Shown one piece after another: positions 17,040-26,030 of a stretch of 64,000 nucleotides of DNA; within the stretch, counting starts at the first letter, position 1; every line of letters starts with the position of its first letter. The notes beneath the pieces are model-generated. The model had not been told where the DNA came from. It did not search any database and saw only the letters and a program-made list of their open reading frames with translations. Where the stretch lies: the NCBI GenBank assembly GCA_002305275.1, contig DBQO01000037.1, forward strand, positions 1-64,000. The letters are read 5' to 3'. A program made the translations under genes and the position numbers. The stretch comes from Bacteroidales bacterium UBA1392. Its GTDB lineage: Bacteria > Bacteroidota > Bacteroidia > Bacteroidales > UBA932.

Positions 17040-18761
17040 TTATTCTTTATATTCTCTTTTTTTGTCAATACAAATATCACATTTTCCACAGGGGGCAGAT
17101 TCCTTCTGACCGAAATAGCTCAGCAGAGATACGCTGCGACAGGTGGAGTTGTCGGTAACAATGGATATCATGGCGTTCACCCCGGCGTTGCGGCGCTCCA
17201 CTTTTTCATCATATTCCGACTCGGGCAACCGTAGGTTTTTTTCATACAAACGCTCATTATAAAATGTAAGAATAGGCGACCGGAATTTTTGCACATAGGT
17301 CAAAACGTGTCTCTTTGACAGAGAGATGAGTTTGGCCTTGACCGCATCCACGGCATAACGTCCTGCCCTGGCAATTTGCTCTTCATCTATAGTCACATAG
17401 CCGGAAAAAATCCCCGGGTACATCCTCAAGAGTACTTTCACAAAGGTATCCATCTCATTGGAACCGAGCTGGACTCTGTATAGTTCATCCCTCGAAACGT
17501 CAAAACGCACCTTTGAGGGTATTTCCAACTCTTCGGAAAGGGTCCAGTATCCCGCTTGCTCAATGTATCTGATCGCATAATAGGCAGTAGCGGAGTGGAG
17601 TTTGAAATGCCGCACAAATTCATCAAGATCAAACTTAACACTACCTCCCCGACCCTCCTCATAGGGTATCCCCAGAAAAATGAAAACCTTCTGGTAAATA
17701 TCACGGATATAGTCCAGAGGAGGAAAAGTTACGCGACCAATCTGTCGCAAACGTCTGATATCGCTTTCATTCCAAAGCAATACCGTATAGGATGGCTCCC
17801 CATCCCTGCCGGCCCTGCCTGCTTCCTGGAAATATCCTTCCACAGTATCAGGCATGTCAAAATGGCAAACAAATCTCACGTCGGGTTTGTCAATGCCCAT
17901 TCCAAAGGCGTTGGTGGATACTATTATACGAGTCCGGTTGCTCTTCCATTGGTCTTGAATACGCGAGCGTCCATCCCTTTCCATTCCGGCGTGATAAGCC
18001 TGTGCATCAATTTTTTGACTACGGAGGAAAGAAGCAATCTGTTCGGCAGTACGCCTCTTGCCTACATAGACTATTCCACTCCCCGGCACATTTTGACATA
18101 TTGAGAGCAACTGTCCCATTTTGTCTTCGGCTTTCCGGAAAACATAGGAAAGATTAGGCCTTTCAAAAGATGAGGTAATCTTGTTGGTAGAGTCGAACTC
18201 CAGATTTGACATAATGTCATCCGCAACTTTTAAAGTGGCAGTAGCAGTAAGAGCTATGACAGGGACACGCTTTTGTGTGTTGATTATCTCTCTAATTTCC
18301 GCAATCTGGAGATAATCCGGCCTGAAATCATGGCCCCATTGGCTGATACAGTGTGCCTCATCCACCGCCAGAAAATTGACATTCATCCTGGCAACTCTAA
18401 CACGGAAAATTTCCGTTCTCAGACGCTCAGGAGAGAGATAAAGGAATTTATAATCGCCATAAATCGCATTGTCGAGAGCTATGTCTATCTCGCGGTAAGA
18501 CATACCGGAACAGACTAACAATGAGGGGATACCGCGTTCATTAAGACTCTCCACCTGATCTTTCATCAGCGCTATCAGTGGCGATACCACTATACATATT
18601 CCGGGTCTCATCATTGAGGGTACCTGAAAACAAATAGACTTGCCTCCACCGGTAGGTAAAATGGCAAGCGTATCCCTCCCCTCCAGCACAGAGGTGATAA
18701 TATCCTCCTGCATCGGACGGAAGGAGTCATATCCCCAGTACTTTTTCAAAGTTTCTCTCAT
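17040..18761 (-). CDS. recQ: RecQ-family ATP-dependent DNA helicase (no HRDC)
   Basis: Start placed at MRETLKKYWGYDSFRPMQEDI, because a -7 box (TATTTTTG, 18766-18773) lies only four bases upstream and a longer frame would start before it. 573 residues. Motif 0/I: FRPMQ and LPTGGGKS; motif II: DEAHCISQWGHDFRPDY; motif VI: QEAGRAGRDG. The C-terminus has the winged-helix part and ends with CRSVSLLSYFGQ...CGKCDIC, the zinc-binding cysteines; no HRDC domain follows. 3'-5' helicase in recombination and fork repair. First gene of recQ-kdsC-maf. Confidence 0.93.
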   Translation of the reverse strand: MRETLKKYWGYDSFRPMQEDIITSVLEGRDTLAILPTGGGKSICFQVPSMMRPGICIVVSPLIALMKDQVESLNERGIPSLLVCSGMSYREIDIALDNAIYGDYKFLYLSPERLRTEIFRVRVARMNVNFLAVDEAHCISQWGHDFRPDYLQIAEIREIINTQKRVPVIALTATATLKVADDIMSNLEFDSTNKITSSFERPNLSYVFRKAEDKMGQLLSICQNVPGSGIVYVGKRRTAEQIASFLRSQKIDAQAYHAGMERDGRSRIQDQWKSNRTRIIVSTNAFGMGIDKPDVRFVCHFDMPDTVEGYFQEAGRAGRDGEPSYTVLLWNESDIRRLRQIGRVTFPPLDYIRDIYQKVFIFLGIPYEEGRGGSVKFDLDEFVRHFKLHSATAYYAIRYIEQAGYWTLSEELEIPSKVRFDVSRDELYRVQLGSNEMDTFVKVLLRMYPGIFSGYVTIDEEQIARAGRYAVDAVKAKLISLSKRHVLTYVQKFRSPILTFYNERLYEKNLRLPESEYDEKVERRNAGVNAMISIVTDNSTCRSVSLLSYFGQKESAPCGKCDICIDKKREYKE

Positions 18762-18765
18762 TGCG

Positions 18766-18773
18766 CAAAAATA
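18766..18773 (-). promoter_or_regulatory. -7 box immediately before recQ
   Basis: TATTTTTG on the minus strand ends four bases before the chosen ATG. Transcription from this box would begin at or next to the start codon, so the mRNA would be leaderless or nearly so. No good -33 TTG was found. Confidence 0.5.
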
Positions 18774-18825
18774 GTAATTATATGGCAAACTTTTTGCGTA
18801 AAATTAGGGGCATATAAATAATTAT

Positions 18826-18833
18826 TATCTTTG
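18826..18833 (+). promoter_or_regulatory. -7 box of pckA
   Basis: TATCTTTG, 36 bases before the pckA ATG. The -33 element is weak. The leader of about 30 bases is A-rich, which is common for Bacteroidetes translation starts lacking a strong Shine-Dalgarno. Confidence 0.6.
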
Positions 18834-18869
18834 CCCGACAAATAATAAAAAGAAATAAAAATAACAATT

Positions 18870-20474
18870 ATGGCAAATATCGATTTATCTAAGTACGGCA
18901 TAACCAATGTCAAAAAAGTAATACACAACCCCAGTTATGAGGAGTTGTACAAAGCTGAACTTGATCCTGCTCTAGAAGGATTTGAGGCGGGTCAATTGAC
19001 GGAGCTTGGTGCCGTTAACGTAATGACAGGTATCTATACGGGACGTTCTCCCAGAGACAAATTCTGGGTAATGGATGATGTTACGAGAGATACGATTTGG
19101 TGGACTTCGGATGAATACCTTAATGACAATAAGCCGGTTACTCCGGAAGCATGGAAGGTGCTGAAAAAGATTGCTTCAGAGCAACTCTCAGATAAGACTC
19201 TCTATGTGATGGATGCATTTTGCGGTGCTAATGAAAACTCACGCATTAAAATCCGTTTCATAGTAGAAGTAGCATGGCAGGCACATTTCGTAAAGAATAT
19301 GTTCATACGCCCCACAGAAGAGGAACTTGCGAATTTCGGAGAACCCGATTTCGTCGTACTTACCGCCTCTAAGGCAAAGGTTGAGAATTATGAAGAACTC
19401 GGACTTAACTCAGAAACCGCAGTTGTATTCAACCTGACCGAGAAGATGCAGGTGATAATAAATACCTGGTATGGAGGAGAAATGAAAAAGGGTATGTTCT
19501 CCTATATGAATTATCTCCTCCCGCTCCAGGGTATTGCCTCAATGCATTGCTCTGCCAACGTTGGTGAAGATGGTGATACAGCTATCTTCTTCGGTCTCTC
19601 CGGTACGGGTAAGACTACTCTTTCCACCGATCCCAAGCGTCAACTTATCGGTGATGATGAGCACGGCTGGGACGACGACGGAATTTTCAATTTCGAGGGA
19701 GGCTGCTATGCAAAGGTCATCAACCTCAGTGAAGAGGCCGAGCCCGATATCTATAATGCCATAAAACGCGATGCTCTGCTTGAAAACGTTACTGTCGACA
19801 AAAACGGAAAAATAGATTTCACCGACAAGAGCGTGACCGAGAATACCCGCGTATCCTATCCCATATATCACATTGACAACATCGTTAAACCGATCTCCAA
19901 GGCCGGTCATGCTAAAAAGGTAATTTTCCTTACCGCTGACGCATTTGGGGTATTCCCTCCCGTATCCAAGCTCACTCCCGAGCAGACACAATATTATTTC
20001 CTCAGCGGCTTTACTGCCAAACTGGCAGGCACCGAAAGGGGAATTACCGAACCTACTCCCACCTTCTCTGCCTGCTTTGGAGCAGCATTCCTCTCCCTAC
20101 ACCCTACTAAGTATGGTGAGGAGCTCGTAAAGAGGATGAAGGCCAGCGGAGCTACCGCATACCTGGTAAATACAGGGTGGAATGGCACCGGCAAACGCAT
20201 CTCCATCAAGGATACCCGCGCCATCATTGACGCTATCCTTGACGGCTCAATCGACAAGGCGGAGACTTCATTTATTCCGGTATTTAATCTGGAGATACCC
20301 AAAGCTCTCCCTAATGTTGACACCAATATTCTCGATCCACGCAACACCTACCCCTGCTCTTGCGATTGGGATAGAAAGGCAATGGATCTTGCAGGCAAAT
20401 TTGTAAAGAATTTCGCCAAGTTTACCGGCAATCCTGCGGGTGCAGCGCTTGTATCGGCAGGACCGAAGGTGTAG
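18870..20474 (+). CDS. pckA: Phosphoenolpyruvate carboxykinase (ATP)
   Basis: 534 residues, the normal length of the ATP-type enzyme. Signatures: GAVNVMTGIYTGRSPRDKF near the N-terminus, MHCSANVG, the kinase loop FFGLSGTGKTTLS, IGDDEHGW metal site, and VSYPIYHIDN. Interconverts oxaloacetate and PEP; in anaerobic Bacteroidales it commonly runs in the carboxylating, ATP-forming direction on the way to succinate. Monocistronic by spacing. Confidence 0.97.
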   Translation: MANIDLSKYGITNVKKVIHNPSYEELYKAELDPALEGFEAGQLTELGAVNVMTGIYTGRSPRDKFWVMDDVTRDTIWWTSDEYLNDNKPVTPEAWKVLKKIASEQLSDKTLYVMDAFCGANENSRIKIRFIVEVAWQAHFVKNMFIRPTEEELANFGEPDFVVLTASKAKVENYEELGLNSETAVVFNLTEKMQVIINTWYGGEMKKGMFSYMNYLLPLQGIASMHCSANVGEDGDTAIFFGLSGTGKTTLSTDPKRQLIGDDEHGWDDDGIFNFEGGCYAKVINLSEEAEPDIYNAIKRDALLENVTVDKNGKIDFTDKSVTENTRVSYPIYHIDNIVKPISKAGHAKKVIFLTADAFGVFPPVSKLTPEQTQYYFLSGFTAKLAGTERGITEPTPTFSACFGAAFLSLHPTKYGEELVKRMKASGATAYLVNTGWNGTGKRISIKDTRAIIDAILDGSIDKAETSFIPVFNLEIPKALPNVDTNILDPRNTYPCSCDWDRKAMDLAGKFVKNFAKFTGNPAGAALVSAGPKV

Positions 20475-20555
20475 TGTGTAGTGTGGAGTGTGGAGTGTGG
20501 AGTTTAGAGTGTGGAGTTTAGAGTGTGGAGTGTGGAGTGTGGGGTGTGGAGTGAG
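20475..20555 (+). repeat. Heptamer tandem repeat (AGTGTGG)n
   Basis: Directly after the pckA stop there are about eleven head-to-tail seven-base units of AGTGTGG, interrupted by AGTTTAG variants and a GGTGTGG. The regular seven-base period and lack of a reading frame make this a simple tandem repeat that may vary in copy number. Confidence 0.85.
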
Positions 20556-20792
20556 TTCCGAGTTTAGGTTCCGGGTTTTGAATGAGATTTAGTTTGGAAT
20601 TAAGAGTTGAGGGCCGGTAGCATTATTTGTAGGATTCCCGCCATGGATTTAGCATGTAAATCTCTGAAATACTGATACTTAACATTTATTCTCTACAAAA
20701 TTAACATAATTGTAACATAGCTACTACATTTGAAATGACAATCATTTAATAACTTTGCCAAAATATAAAACAACTTTTTTACGTAAAAAACT
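20556..20792 (+). promoter_or_regulatory. Promoter region of the TonB-dependent receptor
   Basis: AT-rich region with TTTG (20729-20732), 17 bases, then TAACTTTG (20750-20757), and a second overlapping box TACATTTG at 20725-20732. The coding start is 35 bases after the proximal box. Spacing is two bases short of the usual 19, so the exact promoter is uncertain. Confidence 0.55.
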
Positions 20793-23700
20793 ATGGATAA
20801 ATTACTTAAGAAATTATTGCCGCTTCTGGCACTAGTGTTTTTCTCTATTAATGCCAGTGCTCAGATTACTACATCAAGTATAAACGGCCAGATACTCAGT
20901 GATTCGGGTGAAAAGCTCATCGGAGCCACTGTAATAGCAACACACATGCCCTCGGGCACCAATTATTATGCAGTAGCCAACGAAGATGGCCGCTACGCTA
21001 TCCAAGGTATGCGTCCAGGTGGCCCATACGAAGTTAAAGTACACCTTCTCGGCTATCAGACTACCCTCTTCCAGGATATAACACTTCAGCTCGGTGTAGC
21101 ATTTACACAAGATGCCACACTTGTTATTTCCACAGAAGAACTTGAGGAAATCGTTATTGTCGCATCACCTGCCTCCAAATTTACTACAGAGAAGACAGGT
21201 GCAGCTACCAATATCAGTTCATCTCAGATAGGTAACATGCCCACTATCAACCGCAGCATCTCCGATATTGCGCGTATCTCACCTTACGCAAATGGAATGA
21301 GCTTTGCCGGTGGTGACGGACGTTCTACCAACTTCACTGTTGACGGTGCAAACTTCAACAACAACTTTGGTCTGAGTCCAAATCTTCCCGGTGGCGGCAA
21401 CCCCATCTCAATGGATGCCATCGATGAGATACAGGTGGTTGTAGCTCCTTTTGACGTGCGTCAGACCAACTTCATCGGAGGCGGTATCAATGCCATCACC
21501 AAATCAGGTACCAACACCTTCAAGGGTACGGCTTATACCTATTTCCGCAACCAGGAAATGAGGGGTAATAAAATAAACGACAAGGATCTCGGTGACCGCG
21601 CAAAAGAGTCTCAGACCGTTTACGGCTTCACCTTCGGCGGCCCCATCATTAAAAACAAGCTCTTCTTCTTCACCAACTTTGAAATGGATAAAACTCCCGG
21701 TCAGGTGATAAACTACCGCGCCAACAATGGAGGTGAGAAAGCTGAAGGCAATGTATCCCGTACACTTGCTTCAGACATGAAGAAAGTTCAGGATTTCATG
21801 ATGCAGAAATATGGATACGATACAGGTTCTTATACTGACTTCCCCGGAGACCAGTCAAATATGAAATTACTTGCACGCATAGACTGGAACATCAATGACA
21901 ACCACAGACTGAACCTCCGCTACAACTATACCAAGAATACTGCCTGGAATGCTCCAAACGGCAACTCTTCCGACACGGGATACCGTCTTAACGGCACTTA
22001 CCGCGTGGGCAATCAGTCCATGGCTTTCGCCAACAATATGTATTCGATGGATAACAAGGTACAGTCAATTTCAGCTGACCTGAACAGCAAGTTTACCGAC
22101 AATCTATCCAACCAGCTTCTCGTTACTTTCTCAAAAATCGATGACGTCAGAGGTTCCAAGTCCGCACCCTTCCCCCACATTGACATTATGGCCGGCAAGG
22201 ATGCTACGGGCAAACAGATTATGGAGCCTTATATGTCTCTCGGTTATGAGCTGTTTACCTGGAACAACGGTGTACACAACAACATTCTTACAATCAAGGA
22301 TGACATTACCTGGCTCAAAGGAAAGCACAAGGTACTTGCAGGTATAAGCTATGAGTATCAATTTGCTGACAACGCATACATGCGTAACGGTACTATGTAC
22401 TATCGTTACAATAGTATCGATGATTTCCTCAATAGCAGGACTCCGGAGTCATTTGCAATCACCTACGGCTGGAATGGCGAACCCAATCCGAATGCCCGCG
22501 TTACATTCAACCAGATCGGTCTCTATGTACAGGACGAGTGGAGTGTAAGCAATAAATTTAAACTTACTTATGGTGTTCGTTTTGATGAGCTCCTTTTTGA
22601 CAATAGCGATATTGCCACCAACAAAGCCATCTACAATCTTACTTTCAGGGATGGCGAAAAGATTGACACGGGACTTTGGCCCAAGGCTAACCTCCAGATA
22701 TCTCCGAGGGTAGGTTTTATATGGGATGTAAAGGGCGACAAGTCCATCAAGGTTAGAGGAGGTACAGGTCTCTTTGCAGGTCGTCTCCCGCTGGTATTCT
22801 TCACCAACATGCCTACCAATGCCGGTCTGGTACAGAACTCGGTACAATTTAGAACTACCTACAAAAATGGTGTTCCTACCGGGTATGACAGTCGCCTTGA
22901 AAAATTCAATGGCGGCATGATGACCAACGTTCAGGATGCTATCAAGGCCCTCGGTCTCCAGGCAGAGCTCAATGAAAGCAATCACGTTGCAGGTTCCAAG
23001 ATTTCAGGTGTTGACCGCAATTTCAAGATGCCCCAGATTTGGAAATCTTCCGTTGCAGTTGACTGGCAGCTTCCGGTTTCATTCCCCTTGACCCTCACCG
23101 GTGAATTCATGTTCAATAAAACTATCAGCGGAGTTACCATTGACAACATCAATATTGAGAACACCACCAGCTGGGAACGTTTCCGCGGTGCTGACAACCG
23201 CCTTATCTATCCTGCAAACTATGCAATCAATAAGGGTAAGAATGCTGTAATTCTGGCCAATACAAATAAGGGTTACGGCTATATAGCAAATGTTACTCTT
23301 AATGCCCAGCCTGTAAACAACCTGGATATTATGGTTGCATACACGATGACTGAGTCCAAAGAGGTATCGGGAATGCCCGGTAGTGACCCCGTATCAACAT
23401 GGCAAGGACTTATTACCGTGGACGGTCCCAACTTCGGCACTGTTCAGCGTTCGCAATATGTAGTTCCTCATAAATTGATTGCGAGTGTTAATTATTTCAT
23501 TCCCTTCAAATTTTTCGGAGGAAAGGGACTTCATCTTAACCTCTTCTACAGCGGATCATCAGGCAGTGGCTATAGCTATGTTTACACCAATGACATGAAT
23601 GGAGACGGCATAAACCGCGATCTTATGTATATCCCTAAGGATGATAGCGAAATCAACTTCAAAACCGATGCTGACCGCGCTGCATTCTGGAAATTTGTAG

Positions 23701-24080
23701 CTCAGGACAAATATCTCAACAGTCACAAGGGAGAGTATGCCGAGGCTTATGCTGCACGCACTCCCTGGGTTCACCGTTTCGATCTTCGCATCGCAGAAGA
23801 CTTCGCATTCAGAATCGGTAACACCAGACACAATTTCCAGCTTGTATTTGACTTTATGAATATCGGCAACCTCTTGAATTCAAAGTGGGGTGTTTATCAA
23901 ATCAACGCCATTTCCAACAACAGCGCCATCCTCAAGTATGAGGGCCAGAACGATAATAAGCAGCCTGTATTCTCCATGTACCAGAAAGATGGTAACTACC
24001 TAACCCAGTCTTACGACTATAATTACCACTATGGTCAGACATGGAAATTCCAGATCGGAATACGCTACCTCTTCAACTAA
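20793..24080 (+). CDS. Oar-like TonB-dependent receptor (outer membrane)
   Basis: 1095 residues. Signal peptide ends at NASAQ. A carboxypeptidase-regulatory-like beta-sandwich follows (SSINGQILSDSGEKLIGATVIATHMPSG, about 27-115), then a plug domain (DIARISPYANGMSFAGGDGRSTNFTVDGANFNN) and a barrel ending in aromatic FQIGIRYLFN. The layout matches OmpA-related/Oar-type receptors and not SusC, and no susD partner follows. Likely imports or handles a large substrate with TonB energy; ligand unknown. The preceding region has a simple tandem repeat; a strong terminator follows. Confidence 0.88.
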   Translation: MDKLLKKLLPLLALVFFSINASAQITTSSINGQILSDSGEKLIGATVIATHMPSGTNYYAVANEDGRYAIQGMRPGGPYEVKVHLLGYQTTLFQDITLQLGVAFTQDATLVISTEELEEIVIVASPASKFTTEKTGAATNISSSQIGNMPTINRSISDIARISPYANGMSFAGGDGRSTNFTVDGANFNNNFGLSPNLPGGGNPISMDAIDEIQVVVAPFDVRQTNFIGGGINAITKSGTNTFKGTAYTYFRNQEMRGNKINDKDLGDRAKESQTVYGFTFGGPIIKNKLFFFTNFEMDKTPGQVINYRANNGGEKAEGNVSRTLASDMKKVQDFMMQKYGYDTGSYTDFPGDQSNMKLLARIDWNINDNHRLNLRYNYTKNTAWNAPNGNSSDTGYRLNGTYRVGNQSMAFANNMYSMDNKVQSISADLNSKFTDNLSNQLLVTFSKIDDVRGSKSAPFPHIDIMAGKDATGKQIMEPYMSLGYELFTWNNGVHNNILTIKDDITWLKGKHKVLAGISYEYQFADNAYMRNGTMYYRYNSIDDFLNSRTPESFAITYGWNGEPNPNARVTFNQIGLYVQDEWSVSNKFKLTYGVRFDELLFDNSDIATNKAIYNLTFRDGEKIDTGLWPKANLQISPRVGFIWDVKGDKSIKVRGGTGLFAGRLPLVFFTNMPTNAGLVQNSVQFRTTYKNGVPTGYDSRLEKFNGGMMTNVQDAIKALGLQAELNESNHVAGSKISGVDRNFKMPQIWKSSVAVDWQLPVSFPLTLTGEFMFNKTISGVTIDNINIENTTSWERFRGADNRLIYPANYAINKGKNAVILANTNKGYGYIANVTLNAQPVNNLDIMVAYTMTESKEVSGMPGSDPVSTWQGLITVDGPNFGTVQRSQYVVPHKLIASVNYFIPFKFFGGKGLHLNLFYSGSSGSGYSYVYTNDMNGDGINRDLMYIPKDDSEINFKTDADRAAFWKFVAQDKYLNSHKGEYAEAYAARTPWVHRFDLRIAEDFAFRIGNTRHNFQLVFDFMNIGNLLNSKWGVYQINAISNNSAILKYEGQNDNKQPVFSMYQKDGNYLTQSYDYNYHYGQTWKFQIGIRYLFN

Positions 24081-24098
24081 GACTTGAATCAGAATGAC

Positions 24099-24137
24099 AA
24101 AAAAACGGGTATGACAGCAGTCGTACCCGTTTTTTTA
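24099..24137 (+). terminator. Factor-independent terminator of the TonB receptor gene
   Basis: Arms AAAAAACGGGTA and TACCCGTTTTTT around a 12-base loop, 19 bases after the stop codon; T run at the 3' side. Confidence 0.9.
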
Positions 24138-24380
24138 ATCAATTAAGTCAAGTGGTGATTTGCAAAGTTAGCTTTTTTCGGGACGGCCAAACCCCGGAAG
24201 GTTTGTGTTAAACGTATGAAGTGCAGTTCAAATATTTGTTTAATAACTGCAATAATGTTTATAGTCTCCTCACACTCCGGAAAAGCATCCGGCAAGAGAG
24301 ATCAGGCAAACAAAAAAGGGTTGGAACTTTGTTGGGTCCCAACCCAATGTTGATGTCGAAATAATTTAGAATAAGTCCAT
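24138..24380. other. Intergenic region between convergent genes
   Basis: No gene seen. It contains a GC-rich imperfect stem near 24180-24205 and the minus-strand terminator at 24311-24345. Confidence 0.5.
24311..24345 (-). terminator. Terminator of cassette B
   Basis: On the minus strand arms GGGTTGG and CCAACCC enclose a loop and are followed by TTTTTTG. It lies 36 bases past the last cassette B stop codon. Confidence 0.8.
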
Positions 24381-25880
24381 TTAATTGTAATTAGCAAAGA
24401 GACGAACTGTTGCAGGTGAATTCTGGGGGTGACTTGTATGATAACCTGCATGAGATGCCGTAAACTCAATTATATAAGTGTTGGATTTGCTCGGCGTTCT
24501 CGAAAGAAAAATATCGGATAATCCCACAGATTTAAGTAGTGTGCCGCCTAAACCGGTGGCGGGGAAATAACGAACAACGTCATCTTCAGTATTTGTAATC
24601 CAGAAATTTGGATCCTCGACTATGTCACCAAGGGATGTGCTCGATGATACAAGGCGCGATGTTATTTTCATATAGGTATTTTCTCTTTTATCATCATAAA
24701 TGTACTCATATTTCCAAGCAGAGCGATATTCTGTTCCCTTATAGCGCAGAGCATAAGTAATATTGTTACCGGGACTTTTATAATCGCTGGTCATAGAAAT
24801 GTCCCGACCCCAAACTTTGACGTTTTCAATAATATCATAGAAAGAAGTTGAGCTAGAGAAGGTAATACAAGGTTTTGTTAAGTAGTTACTCGAGATGATA
24901 GCATACCACTCATCTATGCTCGGCAAGTAGTAACCGGGAATGTTCTTAAAATTGTAAAAACGATTCACTGCATCTTGGAAAGTAAAACCGCCAGCGTCTC
25001 CCGGGCAAGCTGTTAGGTCTGTCACAAAGCCCTTGCCGTCAGTCTTTACATTATACTCAGCAACTTGCATAAGCGGGTTCTTATTCCAAGGTTGGCAATT
25101 AGCTCTGTAGCGCTTTCCTGCTGCGTAGAGTTTTTCATTATTAACGGCAGTGTTCATCGCATAGGTAAAATCAGATCCAACCATCGCTATTCTTACATGT
25201 CCGTTTGCAGCAGCCTTGGTTATGACGGTAGGATCAAAAGCAAGGAAAGCGTAAAATGAATTCTTGTCGGAAACTTCGCTGTTAGTCAGAGAAAGCATCA
25301 TAGATTTTGGTACTCCCGGTGCAATTTCAACCGTCCAAATTAATTTGATGAGCCTACCTATATCTTTGTCTAGGTGATTGATGTAAAATTTGATGATGCT
25401 GTTTTTCATCTCCAATTTAAAGGTATTATCCAGGGGATTAGCTATCTCGTCGAAAAGGAGCAGTTTGTTTTTGAGATGCGACGTATTACCGTCTCCATTC
25501 TGTGTCTGCTGCCAGAAAGCATCCCCCAAGGGTTGCACGTTGCCGTTAGCATCAAGCGTGATAGTTGCAGGATAGTAGGCCTTGTAAGTAGTGGCACCAT
25601 ATACCTCATGTCCCGAAAAATAGTTGTTTGTTCCAGTGTAAGTAAATATCTCACTCCCAATATAAGTATCACCATTATATCCGGCAAGCAAGAGTTGGTC
25701 TTCATTCTCCCATGCGAGTGAGAGGTTTGCATCATTGTAAGCCACGCGAGTCTCCGGTGAAACCGTAACGTTTATGGTGACAAGTTTACCCTCTCTCTCA
25801 TCGAGTTCGGGAAGAGGCTGGATGGTACAACTCGCCAGCAATAGAGAGAGCAGTGTAAAAGTAAATAATTTTAATTTCAT
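24381..25880 (-). CDS. Fimbrillin-like / FISUMP-like surface lipoprotein (cassette B, second)
   Basis: 499 residues. Signal and lipobox LLLASC with Cys18, aligned with the three paralogues. Fimbrillin-like half: VTINVTVSPETRVAYND and LSLAWENEDQLLLAGYNGD. Back half: FISUMP-like YYLPSIDEWYAIISSNY near residue 325 and VRYFPATGLGG; it ends PATVRLFANYN without a GDGxxW tail. About 150 bases separate it from the upstream paralogue, and this spacer is a near copy of the one upstream of that paralogue. Probably surface exposed; partner and ligand unknown. Confidence 0.85.
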   Translation of the reverse strand: MKLKLFTFTLLSLLLASCTIQPLPELDEREGKLVTINVTVSPETRVAYNDANLSLAWENEDQLLLAGYNGDTYIGSEIFTYTGTNNYFSGHEVYGATTYKAYYPATITLDANGNVQPLGDAFWQQTQNGDGNTSHLKNKLLLFDEIANPLDNTFKLEMKNSIIKFYINHLDKDIGRLIKLIWTVEIAPGVPKSMMLSLTNSEVSDKNSFYAFLAFDPTVITKAAANGHVRIAMVGSDFTYAMNTAVNNEKLYAAGKRYRANCQPWNKNPLMQVAEYNVKTDGKGFVTDLTACPGDAGGFTFQDAVNRFYNFKNIPGYYLPSIDEWYAIISSNYLTKPCITFSSSTSFYDIIENVKVWGRDISMTSDYKSPGNNITYALRYKGTEYRSAWKYEYIYDDKRENTYMKITSRLVSSSTSLGDIVEDPNFWITNTEDDVVRYFPATGLGGTLLKSVGLSDIFLSRTPSKSNTYIIEFTASHAGYHTSHPQNSPATVRLFANYN

Positions 25881-26007
25881 AACTTTGTTTAAGTTGTAGG
25901 TCGTTGGCTCTGTATTGGACCGAATGAAGTATTGCCAATAACCTTGATTTAATTTGTCATTTTTAAGTTCTTGTATTTATCCTTTGAACTCTCAAACAAG
26001 GCCTAAG
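25881..26007 (-). repeat. Duplicated leader, copy 2 (before cassette B second lipoprotein)
   Basis: About 127 bases closely match 27552-27683. Shared blocks include TTGGCTCTGTATTGGA, GCCAATAACCTTGATTTA and TATCCTTTGAACTCTCAA (plus-strand reading). A duplicated gene-plus-leader unit, or a conserved regulatory leader, would explain it. Confidence 0.85.
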
Positions 26008-26030
26008 GGCTGGAAGAGTACCTAATTAAT

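Noticed and set aside
18762..18788. Nine-codon upstream extension of recQ
   Set aside because: It would start ahead of the -7 box that best explains transcription.
20475..20555. CRISPR-like repeat after pckA
   Set aside because: Units are seven bases with no spacers; a simple tandem repeat.
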